Below, piece after piece: positions 7,023-15,274 of a stretch of DNA of 41,002 nucleotides. The notes under the pieces are model-generated. The model was given only the letters and a program-made list of their open reading frames with translations. It searched no databases and was not told the DNA's origin. The stretch's first letter is position 1; each line of letters begins with the position of its first letter. The position numbers and the translations under genes are program-made. The stretch lies in assembly GCA_019116455.1 (NCBI GenBank), contig DXBR01000106.1, forward strand, positions 1 to 41,002, written 5' to 3'. The stretch is from Anaerobutyricum stercoris. Lineage in GTDB: Bacteria; Bacillota; Clostridia; Lachnospirales; Lachnospiraceae.

Positions 7023-9581
7023 ATGATTGATAAGATAATCATTCGCGGAGCTAAAGTACATAATCTTAAAAATATTGATGTGGATGTTCCACTGCATAAA
7101 ATCGTGGGCATTGCCGGTGTGTCCGGCTCAGGAAAGTCTTTACTGGCCCTGGGCGTGCTCTACGCCGAGGGTTCCAGACGATATCTGGACGCTTTGTCCA
7201 CCTACACGAGACGGAGAATGACCCAGGCGGCGAAAGCGCAGGTGGACGAAGTGCTCCATGTGCCGGCGGCATTGGCGCTTCACCAGCGGCCGGGCATTCC
7301 CGGTATCCGCAGTACATTTGGCACGGGAACAGAATTGTTGAACAGCCTGCGGCTGATGTTTTCCAGGCTGGCCAGCCACCGTTGTCCTAACGGGCACTAT
7401 CACGAGCCGACTCTGGCGGTGGCGGCGGAGAAAACGCTGACCTGCCCGGTGTGCGGAGTTTCCTTTTACGCGCCGTCCGCAGAAGAACTGGCGTTCAACA
7501 GCCAGGGAGCCTGCCCGAAATGTGACGGAACAGGAACCGTGTGGACCGTGGACAGGTCGACATTAGTGCCTGATGAGTCACTCACCATTGACGAGGGCGC
7601 CGTAGCGCCATGGAAAACGCTCATGTGGTCTCTTATGACAGACGTCTGCCGGGCCATGGGCGTCCGCACGGACGTACCTTTCCGGGAGCTGACAGAGGAA
7701 GAGAAGAATATTGTATACAATGGCCCGGCCGAAAAGAAACACATTTTCTATGTTCCGAAAAATGCAGAGCAGGGAACGGAGCTGGATTTTACCTATTTTA
7801 ATGCTGTGTACACGGTAGAAAATGCATTGGCAAAGGTAAAAGATGAGAAGGGCATGAAGCGGGTGGAGAAGTTTTTGAAACAGGCGCCATGCCCGGACTG
7901 CCATGGGACGAGGCTGTCGGAGAGAGCCCGTGCGCCAAAACTTCGCAGACTGTCCCTGGACGAAGTCTGTCAGATGACGCTGTCGGAGGTGGCGGAATGG
8001 GTAAGAGGAGTGCCGGCTTCCCTGCCGGAGGAAATGCGGCCCATGGCAGAAAGCATCTGCGAGTCTTTTGATACGGCGGCCAGACGGCTGCTGGATCTGG
8101 GGCTTGGTTATCTGACCCTGGACCGTGCCGCCTCCACCTTATCCACGGGAGAACGTCAGCGGATGCAGCTGGCCCGTGCTGTCCGCAACCGGACGACGGG
8201 CGTCCTGTATGTTCTTGACGAACCGTCCATCGGTCTGCATCCGGCCAACATCGTGGGACTTACCGGAGTGATGCACGATCTCATTGCCGACGGCAACTCC
8301 ATTATTCTGGTGGATCATGACACGCAGATTCTGTCGGAGGCCGATTGGATTATCGAGATGGGGCCGGGAGCAGGAGCCGACGGCGGGCAAGTCATAGCGG
8401 AAGGCAGCCCGGCCGCTCTCACAGAAAATGTACAGTCAAAGATCGGGCAGTTTTTAAAAGAAGGATACATCACCGGTTCTCCAGCGGACCAGGTCGGCAC
8501 AGAGCTATTTGATGCGGGGTGTATCAATCTTTCCACCGATGCCATCCATACGGTAAAACCCCTGAATGTGTCCATTCCAAAAGGCAAGCTGACCGTGGTC
8601 ACGGGTGTATCCGGTTCCGGAAAGACGACGCTGATTCTGGAAAGTCTGGTTCCGGCCCTGGAAGCGATGAACCGAAAAGAAAAATTGCCGGAGCATGTGC
8701 GAAGTATCGAAGCTGTGGGCGTGGAGCAAGTCAAACTTATTGACGCGGCGCCCATCGGTATCAATGTCCGTTCCACGGTGGCGACCTATGCCAACGTCCA
8801 CGACCTGCTGCGCAAGACATTTGCAAAGCTGCCGGAAGCGAAACAGGCCGGCTACAAAGCAGGCGATTTTTCCTACAATACGGGAAAGCTGCGCTGCCCG
8901 ATGTGCGACGGTACAGGCGTTATCAGCCTGGATGTACAGTTTCTGCCTGACGTGGATATCCCTTGTCCGGAATGCCGGGGGTCCCGCTACGCAAAGGAAG
9001 CCTATAAGATAAAATATCGTGTGGAAGAATCTGCGGTTCGCCGGAAGAAGAAAAATGCGGCAGAATCCCGGCAGACAGATAAAGCCATGGCTGTGTCCAT
9101 ACAGATGAAAGAAACGTCTTTTTCTCTCCCGGAACTGATGTCTATGGACGTGAATACGGCGCTTGCCGCCTGCAAAGAGATGAAAACGGTCTGTCAGAGA
9201 TTAGAGGTCCTAAAAGAACTGGGACTGGGATACCTCACCCTGGGAGAAGAGACGCCGGGCTTGTCCGGCGGCGAAGCCCAGCGTCTGAAGCTTGCCAGCG
9301 AGATGGGAAAATTACAGACGGCCTCTGTCTTTGTGTTTGACGAGCCGACCATTGGGCTCCATCCCCTGGATGTTCAGACCCTGCTTCACGTTTTCCGGAC
9401 GTTGATGGAGCACGGCGCCACAGTCATTGTCATTGAACATGATCTGGATGTGATCCGAAGTGCCGACTATATCATCGACATGGGACCGGGCGGCGGAACG
9501 GAAGGTGGGCGAATCGTTGCCGCCGGAACGCCGGAAGAGATAAAGAATACGCCGGAGAGCGTGACCGGGAGATTTCTGTAA
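7023..9581 (+). CDS. UvrA-like excinuclease ATPase (short UvrA/UvrA2-type paralogue)
   Basis: The 852-residue protein is shorter than canonical UvrA (about 940). It has two ABC modules. Module 1: Walker A GVSGSGKS (32-39), Cys-rich segments (CPVCG, CPKCDGTG, CPDCHGTRL), signature LSTGERQR and Walker B VLDEPSIGLH. Module 2: GVSGSGKTT, CPMCDGTG, CPECRGSRY, signature LSGGEAQR and VFDEPTIGLH. UvrA proteins scan DNA for bulky lesions, and short paralogues have been linked to resistance to DNA-binding drugs. Length suggests a reduced UvrB-binding region (inference). ATG 7023 follows AGGGAGA; codons upstream in frame overlap the previous gene. An arginase-family gene precedes it and an XRE-membrane regulator follows. 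Confidence 0.85.
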   Translation: MIDKIIIRGAKVHNLKNIDVDVPLHKIVGIAGVSGSGKSLLALGVLYAEGSRRYLDALSTYTRRRMTQAAKAQVDEVLHVPAALALHQRPGIPGIRSTFGTGTELLNSLRLMFSRLASHRCPNGHYHEPTLAVAAEKTLTCPVCGVSFYAPSAEELAFNSQGACPKCDGTGTVWTVDRSTLVPDESLTIDEGAVAPWKTLMWSLMTDVCRAMGVRTDVPFRELTEEEKNIVYNGPAEKKHIFYVPKNAEQGTELDFTYFNAVYTVENALAKVKDEKGMKRVEKFLKQAPCPDCHGTRLSERARAPKLRRLSLDEVCQMTLSEVAEWVRGVPASLPEEMRPMAESICESFDTAARRLLDLGLGYLTLDRAASTLSTGERQRMQLARAVRNRTTGVLYVLDEPSIGLHPANIVGLTGVMHDLIADGNSIILVDHDTQILSEADWIIEMGPGAGADGGQVIAEGSPAALTENVQSKIGQFLKEGYITGSPADQVGTELFDAGCINLSTDAIHTVKPLNVSIPKGKLTVVTGVSGSGKTTLILESLVPALEAMNRKEKLPEHVRSIEAVGVEQVKLIDAAPIGINVRSTVATYANVHDLLRKTFAKLPEAKQAGYKAGDFSYNTGKLRCPMCDGTGVISLDVQFLPDVDIPCPECRGSRYAKEAYKIKYRVEESAVRRKKKNAAESRQTDKAMAVSIQMKETSFSLPELMSMDVNTALAACKEMKTVCQRLEVLKELGLGYLTLGEETPGLSGGEAQRLKLASEMGKLQTASVFVFDEPTIGLHPLDVQTLLHVFRTLMEHGATVIVIEHDLDVIRSADYIIDMGPGGGTEGGRIVAAGTPEEIKNTPESVTGRFL

Positions 9582-9596
9582 GAACAAAAGGCCAAA

Positions 9597-9651
9597 ACAA
9601 GATGTTACCATATCGGTGACACAGGAAACCCCGGGTGTCGCTTGTCTTTTT
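9597..9651 (+). terminator. Possible terminator after the UvrA-like gene
   Basis: ACAAG and GACAC on the left pair with GTGTC and CTTGT on the right, with an asymmetric bulge, followed by T5. The fold is plausible but imperfect. Confidence 0.35.
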
Positions 9652-9703
9652 ATGACGGGACAGAGATAATGGAGCCAAAGAAACCGAAAGGAGAATTTGT
9701 TTT

Positions 9704-10543
9704 ATGGTTGAATTTGGTGAAAAAGTAAAACGGACCAGAGAGGAGAAGGGAATGACCCAGCAGACGCTGGCAAATCATCTTTATGTGACAAGGCAGACAG
9801 TATCCCGATGGGAATGTGGCAGCAGATATCCTGATTTGTTGACAGCGAAAAAATTAGCCTCATTTTTGGGGGTATCTTTGGATGAGTTACTGTCCGGTGA
9901 TGAGCTGCAGAGAGTAGCAGAGAAGCGTCCTGTCATTGAAAATCCCGGAATGAAGAAAATTCTTCTTATTCTTTATGGATTTATTGCGTTTTCTTTCCTG
10001 ATTACGGCGGCAGATGTGATATTGCGTTTTCCATTTGCCGTAAATGCGGGAAATCTTGCCACATTACAGCTGTTATTGCTGGGACTTGCGGCATTGCTGA
10101 CGCAGACCGTCATTTTTGGCTATGGATTTATCATGGAGATGAAAGATGTTCTGACGCCTGCAAAAACAGGGGGTATCCTGTCTGTATATTTTTTAACTCT
10201 GTGCCTGACCAATGCCCAGCATATAACCGCAGGCATAGGATATACCGGATGGAGAAGTATTGTGATGGAGATAATCATCACATTCCCATCTCTCCTGGGA
10301 GCAATTGCAGCGTATCGATTTTTCTGTTGTAAAAAAAGACAGCGGTTCTGGCATATATGTATCGATGTGGTTTCAATATGGGGCATCCTGAATATTATCT
10401 ATACAACCTGGAGTATTTCACGGTATTCCTCGGAATTCGCCTCGATGAATACGACAGTAAATATGCTGCTTAAGATATGTGTATATATTTTGATATTGTA
10501 TCAGGTACATGTTTTAAGGAAAAAGAGGGAAAACATGATATAA
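9704..10543 (+). CDS. XRE-family regulator fused to a multi-pass membrane domain
   Basis: The 279-residue protein has an N-terminal helix-turn-helix (about 5-62; MTQQTLANHLYVTRQTVSRWE is typical XRE) and, from about residue 84, five or six hydrophobic helices. Such HTH-membrane fusions in Firmicutes are thought to sense envelope or drug stress and control adjacent genes (inference). The start ATG 9704 is preceded by AAAGGAGA. It follows the UvrA-like gene on the same strand by 122 nt and is followed after 14 nt by a small gene. Confidence 0.8.
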   Translation: MVEFGEKVKRTREEKGMTQQTLANHLYVTRQTVSRWECGSRYPDLLTAKKLASFLGVSLDELLSGDELQRVAEKRPVIENPGMKKILLILYGFIAFSFLITAADVILRFPFAVNAGNLATLQLLLLGLAALLTQTVIFGYGFIMEMKDVLTPAKTGGILSVYFLTLCLTNAQHITAGIGYTGWRSIVMEIIITFPSLLGAIAAYRFFCCKKRQRFWHICIDVVSIWGILNIIYTTWSISRYSSEFASMNTTVNMLLKICVYILILYQVHVLRKKRENMI

Positions 10544-10557
10544 GGAGAAAAGATACG

Positions 10558-10713
10558 ATGAAATTGATTGATATGTTAGAAATATTCAATTTTTCAACAA
10601 GACATCGTAGTTCTTATGGTCGTCTTGCCAAGTATGCAGATTATCTGAAAAGGGAGCAGGAAAAAATAGCTTTTGAGAAAGCGATGATAGAAAAACACAA
10701 AAAAGTTAATTAG
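10558..10713 (+). CDS. Small hypothetical protein (51 aa)
   Basis: ATG 10558 lies 10 nt after AAGGAG (10542-10547), a good ribosome site. The 51-residue product begins MKLIDMLEIFNF and has a basic, probably helical second half (YLKREQEKIAFEKAMIEKHK). It starts 14 nt after the XRE-membrane gene, so it is likely co-transcribed and may be a partner. No family is recognised. Confidence 0.55.
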   Translation: MKLIDMLEIFNFSTRHRSSYGRLAKYADYLKREQEKIAFEKAMIEKHKKVN

Positions 10714-10730
10714 GCAATTCTGATAAACAG

Positions 10731-10833
10731 ACCGCTGTAAAAGTGTAGTCCACAAAAAGGGAAAGCATATGATATGAAATTATCTTCCTATTTATGTGAT
10801 AGTCACTTTTTGTCAGCGGTTTGTTTTATTTAA
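10731..10833 (+). terminator. Long two-part hairpin with T-rich tail
   Basis: ACCGCTG (10731-10737) and AAAAGTG (10739-10745) pair with CACTTTT (10804-10810) and CAGCGGT (10814-10820), followed by TTTGTTTTATTT. The 58-nt loop could fold further. It lies between convergent genes and probably ends the 9704-10713 transcript. Confidence 0.55.
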
Positions 10834-10864
10834 GCTTTAGAAGGCAGATCCAAAATAACCAACC

Positions 10865-12880
10865 CTACCACAACGGCTTCTTGGCGTCTTCCGGGCTGGC
10901 GAACGGTCCAGGAAGAATCGTAAGACTCCGGTGGCCGCCAAAGTAATCCCGGTCAAAGGTGATGGCGGTGCCGTCCGGATTCTCAAAGCGCTGTTCCGGC
11001 TCAAAGGCAAGCCCCAAAGTGTCGCTGTGGATCATTTCCGCGGAAAAGTCGTTCAGGTAATCGTAAAGATTGGTGGACAGGCATGGTGTGCCGTCCCGGG
11101 AGATCAGCTCCACTTTTATGTCATGGTCTGCGTTGAGCAGATAATTTTGCTCGTTCTTCCATGCTTTTGCGCCGCCAAAGTAGGCGTTGCCGTCTGACCA
11201 GACCGGAAGATGGTGGAAATGGAACGGTTCCAGTTTTTTCATATCCGGGGTGTCCGTATCCATGTCGAAATGCCGGATCCATTCTTCGTAGGTCGGATAT
11301 TCGTCCAGTACATGGGTGCCCACTTCGCGGTTTTCTTCGTCGCAGCCTTCCTCGCTGTCCCGGATGATCAGGAATGGTTCTGCCGGCCATTTCTGGACGA
11401 AGATATTGTTATAGAAACGGTCGTCTCCGTGAAGGATGGTCATAAAGCCCATGACTTCCGTGCGGTGCGGCATGTGGTACGGCGTGTAGCGGGCGCGGTT
11501 TACGCCTTCCACCACGCTGTCTGTGCCGGCGCCCACGGCGGTGAGGGAGCCGCAGATTAAGTTATGTACCATGGCGACGCCCTGGGTGGCCAGCCGGAGA
11601 GAAGCGTCGGAGAGCAGAATGTTATTGTCGATGAGGGTCGGGCCGTGGCTTACTTCCACAAAGAGGTCCTGACTCATCATGCTTCCCTTCAACTGTTTGG
11701 CATAAGGCGGGCGCTGATTGTCATGGAAGAGGTTCTGGGTGATGCGTACGCCCTGAGCTTCCCAATCACACCAGATTCCCATGGTGCAATGATGAATATA
11801 ATTGCGGCGGAAGGTGACGTCGATGGCGGCGTGCATCTTGATGCCGGCGATTTCCGCTCCGCCAAGCTCCATCATGTTGTTGATATGATGGATGTGGTTG
11901 TCTTCAATGACGGAGAATACTCCGCCCATCCGTCCGCAGATACCGTCCTGCTCGCAGTGGTGGATGTTGCAGCGGCGGATGATATGGCTGCCCACTTTTT
12001 CTTTGAGCCATCCGTGATACTGGCCCCGGCACACAGCGTCCCGCTCCATCTGAGTCGGACTTTTGACATGCTTGTTGGTAAAATAATGCTCGTTGTCCGG
12101 ATCCAGATATTTGCCCAGGGAGATGCCGGCACATTTGCTGTTGCTGATATCACAGTCCTCGATGATCCAGCCTTTGGACCAGTGCGGGCCGATCATGCCG
12201 TCCTGGAAAGCTGCCGGCGGCGCCCAGGTGGTGGCTGCCTTCTCGATGCGAAAGCCGCTGACCGTGATATAGTTTACGCCAGTTTTCTCCGGAAAGAAGC
12301 ACTCCCGGCGCACGTTGATCTCTACCTTTTCTTCGTTGGGATTTTTGCCCTGGAAGTTTGCGTAGAGGATAGTTTCATTGCGGACGGTATCCTGCTCGGA
12401 ATACCATTTATAGACAGAAGCTTCCGGCTCCCAGGAATACTCGTACACCTCGCCCTTAATACAGTCTTCCAGGCTGTCTGCCTCGTACAACATCTTATCG
12501 TTGAGATAGACTGCGCCGGTATGTTTGTTCCGGCCGGCAAAATACCAGTCTCCGTAGACATAGGTTGTATAAGGGTTATATTTTCCGAAAATGGAATTAG
12601 ATACCCGGCAGACCCATACATCTCCTTCATATGGCTGCCATTGCTTCATTTCCTCCGCACCGGTAATCACAGCGCCCAGGGGCTCCGTACTCCGGTAAAT
12701 GATCCGGTTTTCTTCCGTTCCGGCGTGAAGAGGATTCACATATTCCCGGTAAACGCCGGGCGCCACCAGGACTTCATCCCCGGGCATAGCCATCTGCGCC
12801 GCGTCATTAATCTGTCTGAAAGGCATTTCTTTTGTGCCGTTGCCGTCCCGTCCGGCATTGGCGTCAACATAAATTCTCAT
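10865..12880 (-). CDS. GH120-family beta-xylosidase, right-handed beta-helix
   Basis: The 671-residue protein matches, along its length, the GH120 beta-xylosidase architecture (XylC of Thermoanaerobacterium saccharolyticum type): an N-terminal YVDANAGRDGNGT start, many beta-helix coils with N-x-I-H-H repeats, WAPP and GPHWSKGWIIED segments, and the acidic pair in CDWEAQG (Asp372) and FVEVSHGP (Glu409) expected to be catalytic. It should release xylose from xylo-oligosaccharides. It has no signal peptide, so it acts inside the cell. The start is ATG 12880, 6 nt after AGGAGGAG; an in-frame codon at 12928 would lie near the promoter start site. No xylan transporter or other glycosidase is adjacent. 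Confidence 0.88.
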   Translation of the reverse strand: MRIYVDANAGRDGNGTKEMPFRQINDAAQMAMPGDEVLVAPGVYREYVNPLHAGTEENRIIYRSTEPLGAVITGAEEMKQWQPYEGDVWVCRVSNSIFGKYNPYTTYVYGDWYFAGRNKHTGAVYLNDKMLYEADSLEDCIKGEVYEYSWEPEASVYKWYSEQDTVRNETILYANFQGKNPNEEKVEINVRRECFFPEKTGVNYITVSGFRIEKAATTWAPPAAFQDGMIGPHWSKGWIIEDCDISNSKCAGISLGKYLDPDNEHYFTNKHVKSPTQMERDAVCRGQYHGWLKEKVGSHIIRRCNIHHCEQDGICGRMGGVFSVIEDNHIHHINNMMELGGAEIAGIKMHAAIDVTFRRNYIHHCTMGIWCDWEAQGVRITQNLFHDNQRPPYAKQLKGSMMSQDLFVEVSHGPTLIDNNILLSDASLRLATQGVAMVHNLICGSLTAVGAGTDSVVEGVNRARYTPYHMPHRTEVMGFMTILHGDDRFYNNIFVQKWPAEPFLIIRDSEEGCDEENREVGTHVLDEYPTYEEWIRHFDMDTDTPDMKKLEPFHFHHLPVWSDGNAYFGGAKAWKNEQNYLLNADHDIKVELISRDGTPCLSTNLYDYLNDFSAEMIHSDTLGLAFEPEQRFENPDGTAITFDRDYFGGHRSLTILPGPFASPEDAKKPLW

Positions 12881-12911
12881 AGAGAACTCCTCCTGTAAGA
12901 AATAGTGATCG

Positions 12912-12966
12912 GTACCATTGGTACACATTCTACATTCATGGTAAAGGATTTTGGGCAGAACGTCAA
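12912..12966 (-). promoter_or_regulatory. Promoter and dyad operator of the beta-xylosidase gene
   Basis: On the minus strand TTGACG (12966-12961), 17 nt and TACCAT (12943-12938) form a promoter. Just downstream of the expected start lies a perfect dyad, GTACCA-T-TGGTAC (12912-12924), a likely repressor site for substrate-controlled expression. Confidence 0.55.
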
Positions 12967-12982
12967 GAAAAGAAAAGAGGGA

Positions 12983-13009
12983 GTTGCTGTTCGCGCAGTG
13001 ACCAGTAAT
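12983..13009. repeat. Intergenic hairpin repeat, copy 1
   Basis: Two 11-nt arms (GTTGCTGTTCG and TGACCAGTAAT) surround CGCAG and pair with one mismatch and several G-T pairs. A second copy is at 19993-20019, with arm changes that keep pairing. Confidence 0.6.
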
Positions 13010-13048
13010 GAGAGGTACATTTTTAGAAAGAGAAAAGTACCGGATTTC

Positions 13049-13077
13049 TTGACATTATAATCTTACTTATGTAAGAT
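13049..13077 (+). promoter_or_regulatory. Promoter of the class D beta-lactamase gene
   Basis: TTGACA (13049-13054), 17-nt spacer and TAAGAT (13072-13077). The -10 is the right half of operator 1. Confidence 0.7.
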
Positions 13078-13079
13078 TA
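13058..13079 (+). promoter_or_regulatory. BlaI/MecI-type operator 1
   Basis: A perfect 9-bp dyad, TAATCTTAC-TTAT-GTAAGATTA, covers the spacer and -10. The ATGTAAGATT half is that of known BlaI operators (core TACA-N2-TGTA; here TACT-TA-TGTA). Bound repressor would block RNA polymerase. Confidence 0.65.
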
Positions 13080-13094
13080 TAGACATAACTATAA

Positions 13095-13112
13095 ATGCTA
13101 CAAATGTAAGAT
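13095..13112 (+). promoter_or_regulatory. BlaI/MecI-type operator 2
   Basis: ATGCTAC-AAAT-GTAAGAT shares the right half of operator 1 and contains the exact core TACAAATGTA. It lies just after the predicted transcription start, 35 bp from operator 1 centre to centre. Confidence 0.65.
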
Positions 13113-13121
13113 GGAGGAAAG

Positions 13122-13170
13122 TTTGGAAGTAAACTTCCAAATCTACCATCATTGACGCAGTAAATGCGTC
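13122..13170 (+). other. Two small hairpins in the beta-lactamase leader
   Basis: TTTGGAAG-TAAA-CTTCCAAA (13122-13141) and GACGCA-GTAAA-TGCGTC (13154-13170) lie between operator 2 and the ribosome site. No T-run follows, so they may stabilise the mRNA rather than terminate it. Confidence 0.45.
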
Positions 13171-13182
13171 AGGAAAGAGGAA

Positions 13183-14175
13183 ATGATGAAAAAGAAAAAT
13201 TTTTTATTATGTATCTGTATGGTGCTGCTTTGTGCTGTTTTATCGGCGGGCTGCACGAAAACGTCCCGCGAGGGAAAGGAGCAAATGAATGGTGATGAGC
13301 AGACAGAAGTGGAAAATAATACAGGGACAGGAATGAGCGGCGTCCCGGTTGAAGATGCAGAAAAAGTATCGCCGGAATCCGACACGGAAGCACCTGTTCC
13401 GCAGACAGAAGAAGCGGACTGGTCTTCGTATTTTGACGGCCTGAACGGAGCGGCAGTCATTTACGATCCTTCCGACAATAAATATATGATTTATAATGAA
13501 GAGCTGGCGAACACGAGGCGTTCTCCCTGCTCCACATTTAAAATCATATCTTCCCTCACAGCGCTGGAGGACGGAACGATCGTACCGGAAGATTCCACTC
13601 GTACATGGAGCGGCGAAGAATTCTGGAATGAGGACTGGAACAAAGATATTGATTTTGAAGAGGCGTTTCGAACCTCCTGCGTCTGGTATTTCCGGGAAGT
13701 CATTGACGAGATTGGCAAAGAACGGATGCAGGAAGCGCTTGATACGCTTTCCTATGGCAATTGTGACATTTCTGACTGGGAAGGACGGCAGAATACCAAC
13801 AATGACAACCGCGCGCTGACTGGCTTCTGGATTGAATCTTCTCTGCAGATATCACCGAAAGAGCAGACAGAAGTGATGGAACGCATTTTCGGAAAGGATA
13901 CCATATATTCCGGGAATACAATAGAAGAACTGAAAAATGTGATGCGGGCAGAAGAGCAGAACATCGCGGACTGTACGGTGTACGGGAAAACCGGAACAGG
14001 GAAGGCACATGGGGTGCTCGCAGATGCCTGGTTCACCGGCTTTGCAGAAACGCCGGAAGGAAATGTGTATTTCTGTGTGTATCTGGGAGAAAATGAGGGA
14101 GAAGACGTTTCCAGTACGGATGCACGGCAGATCGCCATGGAGATTCTGACTGATTATTGCGACCATTCATTGTAA
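13183..14175 (+). CDS. Class D beta-lactamase, membrane lipoprotein (Gram-positive type)
   Basis: The 330-residue protein has a lipoprotein signal (lipobox LSAGC, Cys24), an acidic linker (about 30-78) and a penicillin-recognising domain with the class D motifs in order: S-T-F-K (117-120, nucleophile Ser and the Lys that is carboxylated), S-C-V (165-167), Y-G-N (191-193), K-T-G (269-271) and W-F-T-G (283-286). The set excludes class A and fits the Firmicute class D enzymes such as CDD of Clostridioides difficile, which hydrolyse penicillins and often other beta-lactams outside the membrane. ATG 13183 and ATG 13186 are adjacent; the second has better spacing to AAAGAGG. The promoter carries BlaI-type operators, but no blaI/blaR1 is in the window. 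Confidence 0.88.
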   Translation: MMKKKNFLLCICMVLLCAVLSAGCTKTSREGKEQMNGDEQTEVENNTGTGMSGVPVEDAEKVSPESDTEAPVPQTEEADWSSYFDGLNGAAVIYDPSDNKYMIYNEELANTRRSPCSTFKIISSLTALEDGTIVPEDSTRTWSGEEFWNEDWNKDIDFEEAFRTSCVWYFREVIDEIGKERMQEALDTLSYGNCDISDWEGRQNTNNDNRALTGFWIESSLQISPKEQTEVMERIFGKDTIYSGNTIEELKNVMRAEEQNIADCTVYGKTGTGKAHGVLADAWFTGFAETPEGNVYFCVYLGENEGEDVSSTDARQIAMEILTDYCDHSL

Positions 14176-14189
14176 AACTATCGAAAACA

Positions 14190-14218
14190 TTGAATCCGTT
14201 TCCCTTTTTTGCTATACT
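14190..14218 (+). promoter_or_regulatory. Promoter of the EamA transporter gene
   Basis: TTGAAT (14190-14195), exactly 17 nt, TATACT (14213-14218). The predicted start is near 14225, giving a leader of about 93 nt. Confidence 0.65.
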
Positions 14219-14244
14219 TGTAAAAGTATTTTTGCAAAATTATG

Positions 14245-14297
14245 CCATTCATTGAGATGAGACTGCGGCAGTCGTGCCGGCCTCAGACAATGAATGG
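14245..14297 (+). promoter_or_regulatory. Structured 5' leader of the EamA transporter gene
   Basis: CCATTCATTG (14245-14254) pairs perfectly with CAATGAATGG (14288-14297). Inside it, TGAG pairs with CTCA and CGGCA-GTCG-TGCCG forms an apical hairpin. The ribosome site GGGAGAG lies just after it. I do not recognise a known riboswitch; there is no T-run. Confidence 0.5.
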
Positions 14298-14317
14298 AGA
14301 GACGGGAGAGAAATAAT

Positions 14318-15235
14318 ATGAATCAACAGACAAAAGCCGGTCATCTGTGTGCCCTGCTGACTACGTTCATCTGGGGAACGACATTTATATCGACAAAAGT
14401 GATGCTGGCAGATTTTCAGCCGGTGGAGATTCTCTTTTTCCGGTTTGTCATGGGACTGCTGGTATTGACGCTCATTTATCCGCACCGGATGAAGAAAACC
14501 ACGTTAAAACAGGAACTCACTTTTGCGGCGGCAGGGCTGTGCGGCGTATGTCTCTATTATCTGTTGGAAAATATCGCGCTGACTTATACTATGGCTTCCA
14601 ATGTGGGGATTATTATTTCTGTGGCGCCGTTTTTTACCGCCATCTTATCCCGCATTTTCTTAAAAAATGAGGAGAAGCTCGGTGCTGGTTTTTTTGCAGG
14701 TTTTCTGGCGGCCATGGCAGGAATCGCCCTCATCAGCTTTAACGGCTCGTCCCTGCATGTGAATCCGCTTGGCGATCTGCTGGCATTGCTGGCCGCCTTT
14801 CTCTGGGCCTGCTATTCTATTTTTACAAAAAAGATCAGCGGCTTTGGTTATCATACGATTCTGACGACGCGGCGAACCTTTTTCTACGGTATCCTTTTTA
14901 TGATTCCGGCCCTTTTTATTTTTGATTTTCGTTTTGCACCGGAAAGATTTGCCAATCCGGTGTATCTGTTTAATATTCTTTTTCTGGGGCTGGGCGCTTC
15001 TGCGCTCTGCTTTGTGTCGTGGAATTATGCGGTGAAGGTGCTGGGAGCCGTAACGACGAGTATTTATATTTATCTGGACCCGGTCATCACGGTAGCGGCC
15101 TCCGCGCTGATTCTGCAGGAGCCCCTTACATGGATGACCGCGGCGGGCATCGCACTGACGCTGGGTGGGCTGATTCTTTCAGAACGCAGATCTTCTATTG
15201 TCAGGAGAAATAGAAAAGGCGTGTCCGGAACATAA
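14318..15235 (+). CDS. EamA-family (DMT superfamily) transporter
   Basis: The 305-residue protein has ten predicted membrane helices in two homologous five-helix halves, the EamA/RhaT arrangement. Segments such as FIWGTTFISTKVML and PVEILFFRFVMG in the first half and LLALLAAFLWACYSIFTKK in the second are typical. These proteins move metabolites, often exporting amino acids or drugs; the substrate is unknown. ATG 14318 was chosen because it follows GGGAGAG at a good distance, while an in-frame ATG at 14294 lies inside the leader hairpin arm. It has its own promoter and ends in a terminator shared with the convergent brnQ. Confidence 0.85.
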   Translation: MNQQTKAGHLCALLTTFIWGTTFISTKVMLADFQPVEILFFRFVMGLLVLTLIYPHRMKKTTLKQELTFAAAGLCGVCLYYLLENIALTYTMASNVGIIISVAPFFTAILSRIFLKNEEKLGAGFFAGFLAAMAGIALISFNGSSLHVNPLGDLLALLAAFLWACYSIFTKKISGFGYHTILTTRRTFFYGILFMIPALFIFDFRFAPERFANPVYLFNILFLGLGASALCFVSWNYAVKVLGAVTTSIYIYLDPVITVAASALILQEPLTWMTAAGIALTLGGLILSERRSSIVRRNRKGVSGT

Positions 15236-15256
15236 GAATATCCGGGTACACGCCTT
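15217..15256. terminator. Bidirectional hairpin between EamA and brnQ
   Basis: AAGGCGTG pairs with CACGCCTT and, above a small bulge, CCGGA pairs with TCCGG. The hairpin includes the EamA stop codon. T-runs on both sides are short. Confidence 0.55.
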
Positions 15257-15274
15257 AAATGAGCAAATGTACAG

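Noticed and set aside
11564..12898. 444-codon plus-strand open frame
   Set aside because: It is antisense to the well-supported GH120 gene, has no ribosome site and gives no recognisable protein; the mirror of a GC-rich coding frame.
13111..13155. 14-codon leader peptide frame (ATG 13111) in the beta-lactamase leader
   Set aside because: It has no ribosome site upstream, since the sequence before it is the BlaI-type operator; the frame is probably chance.
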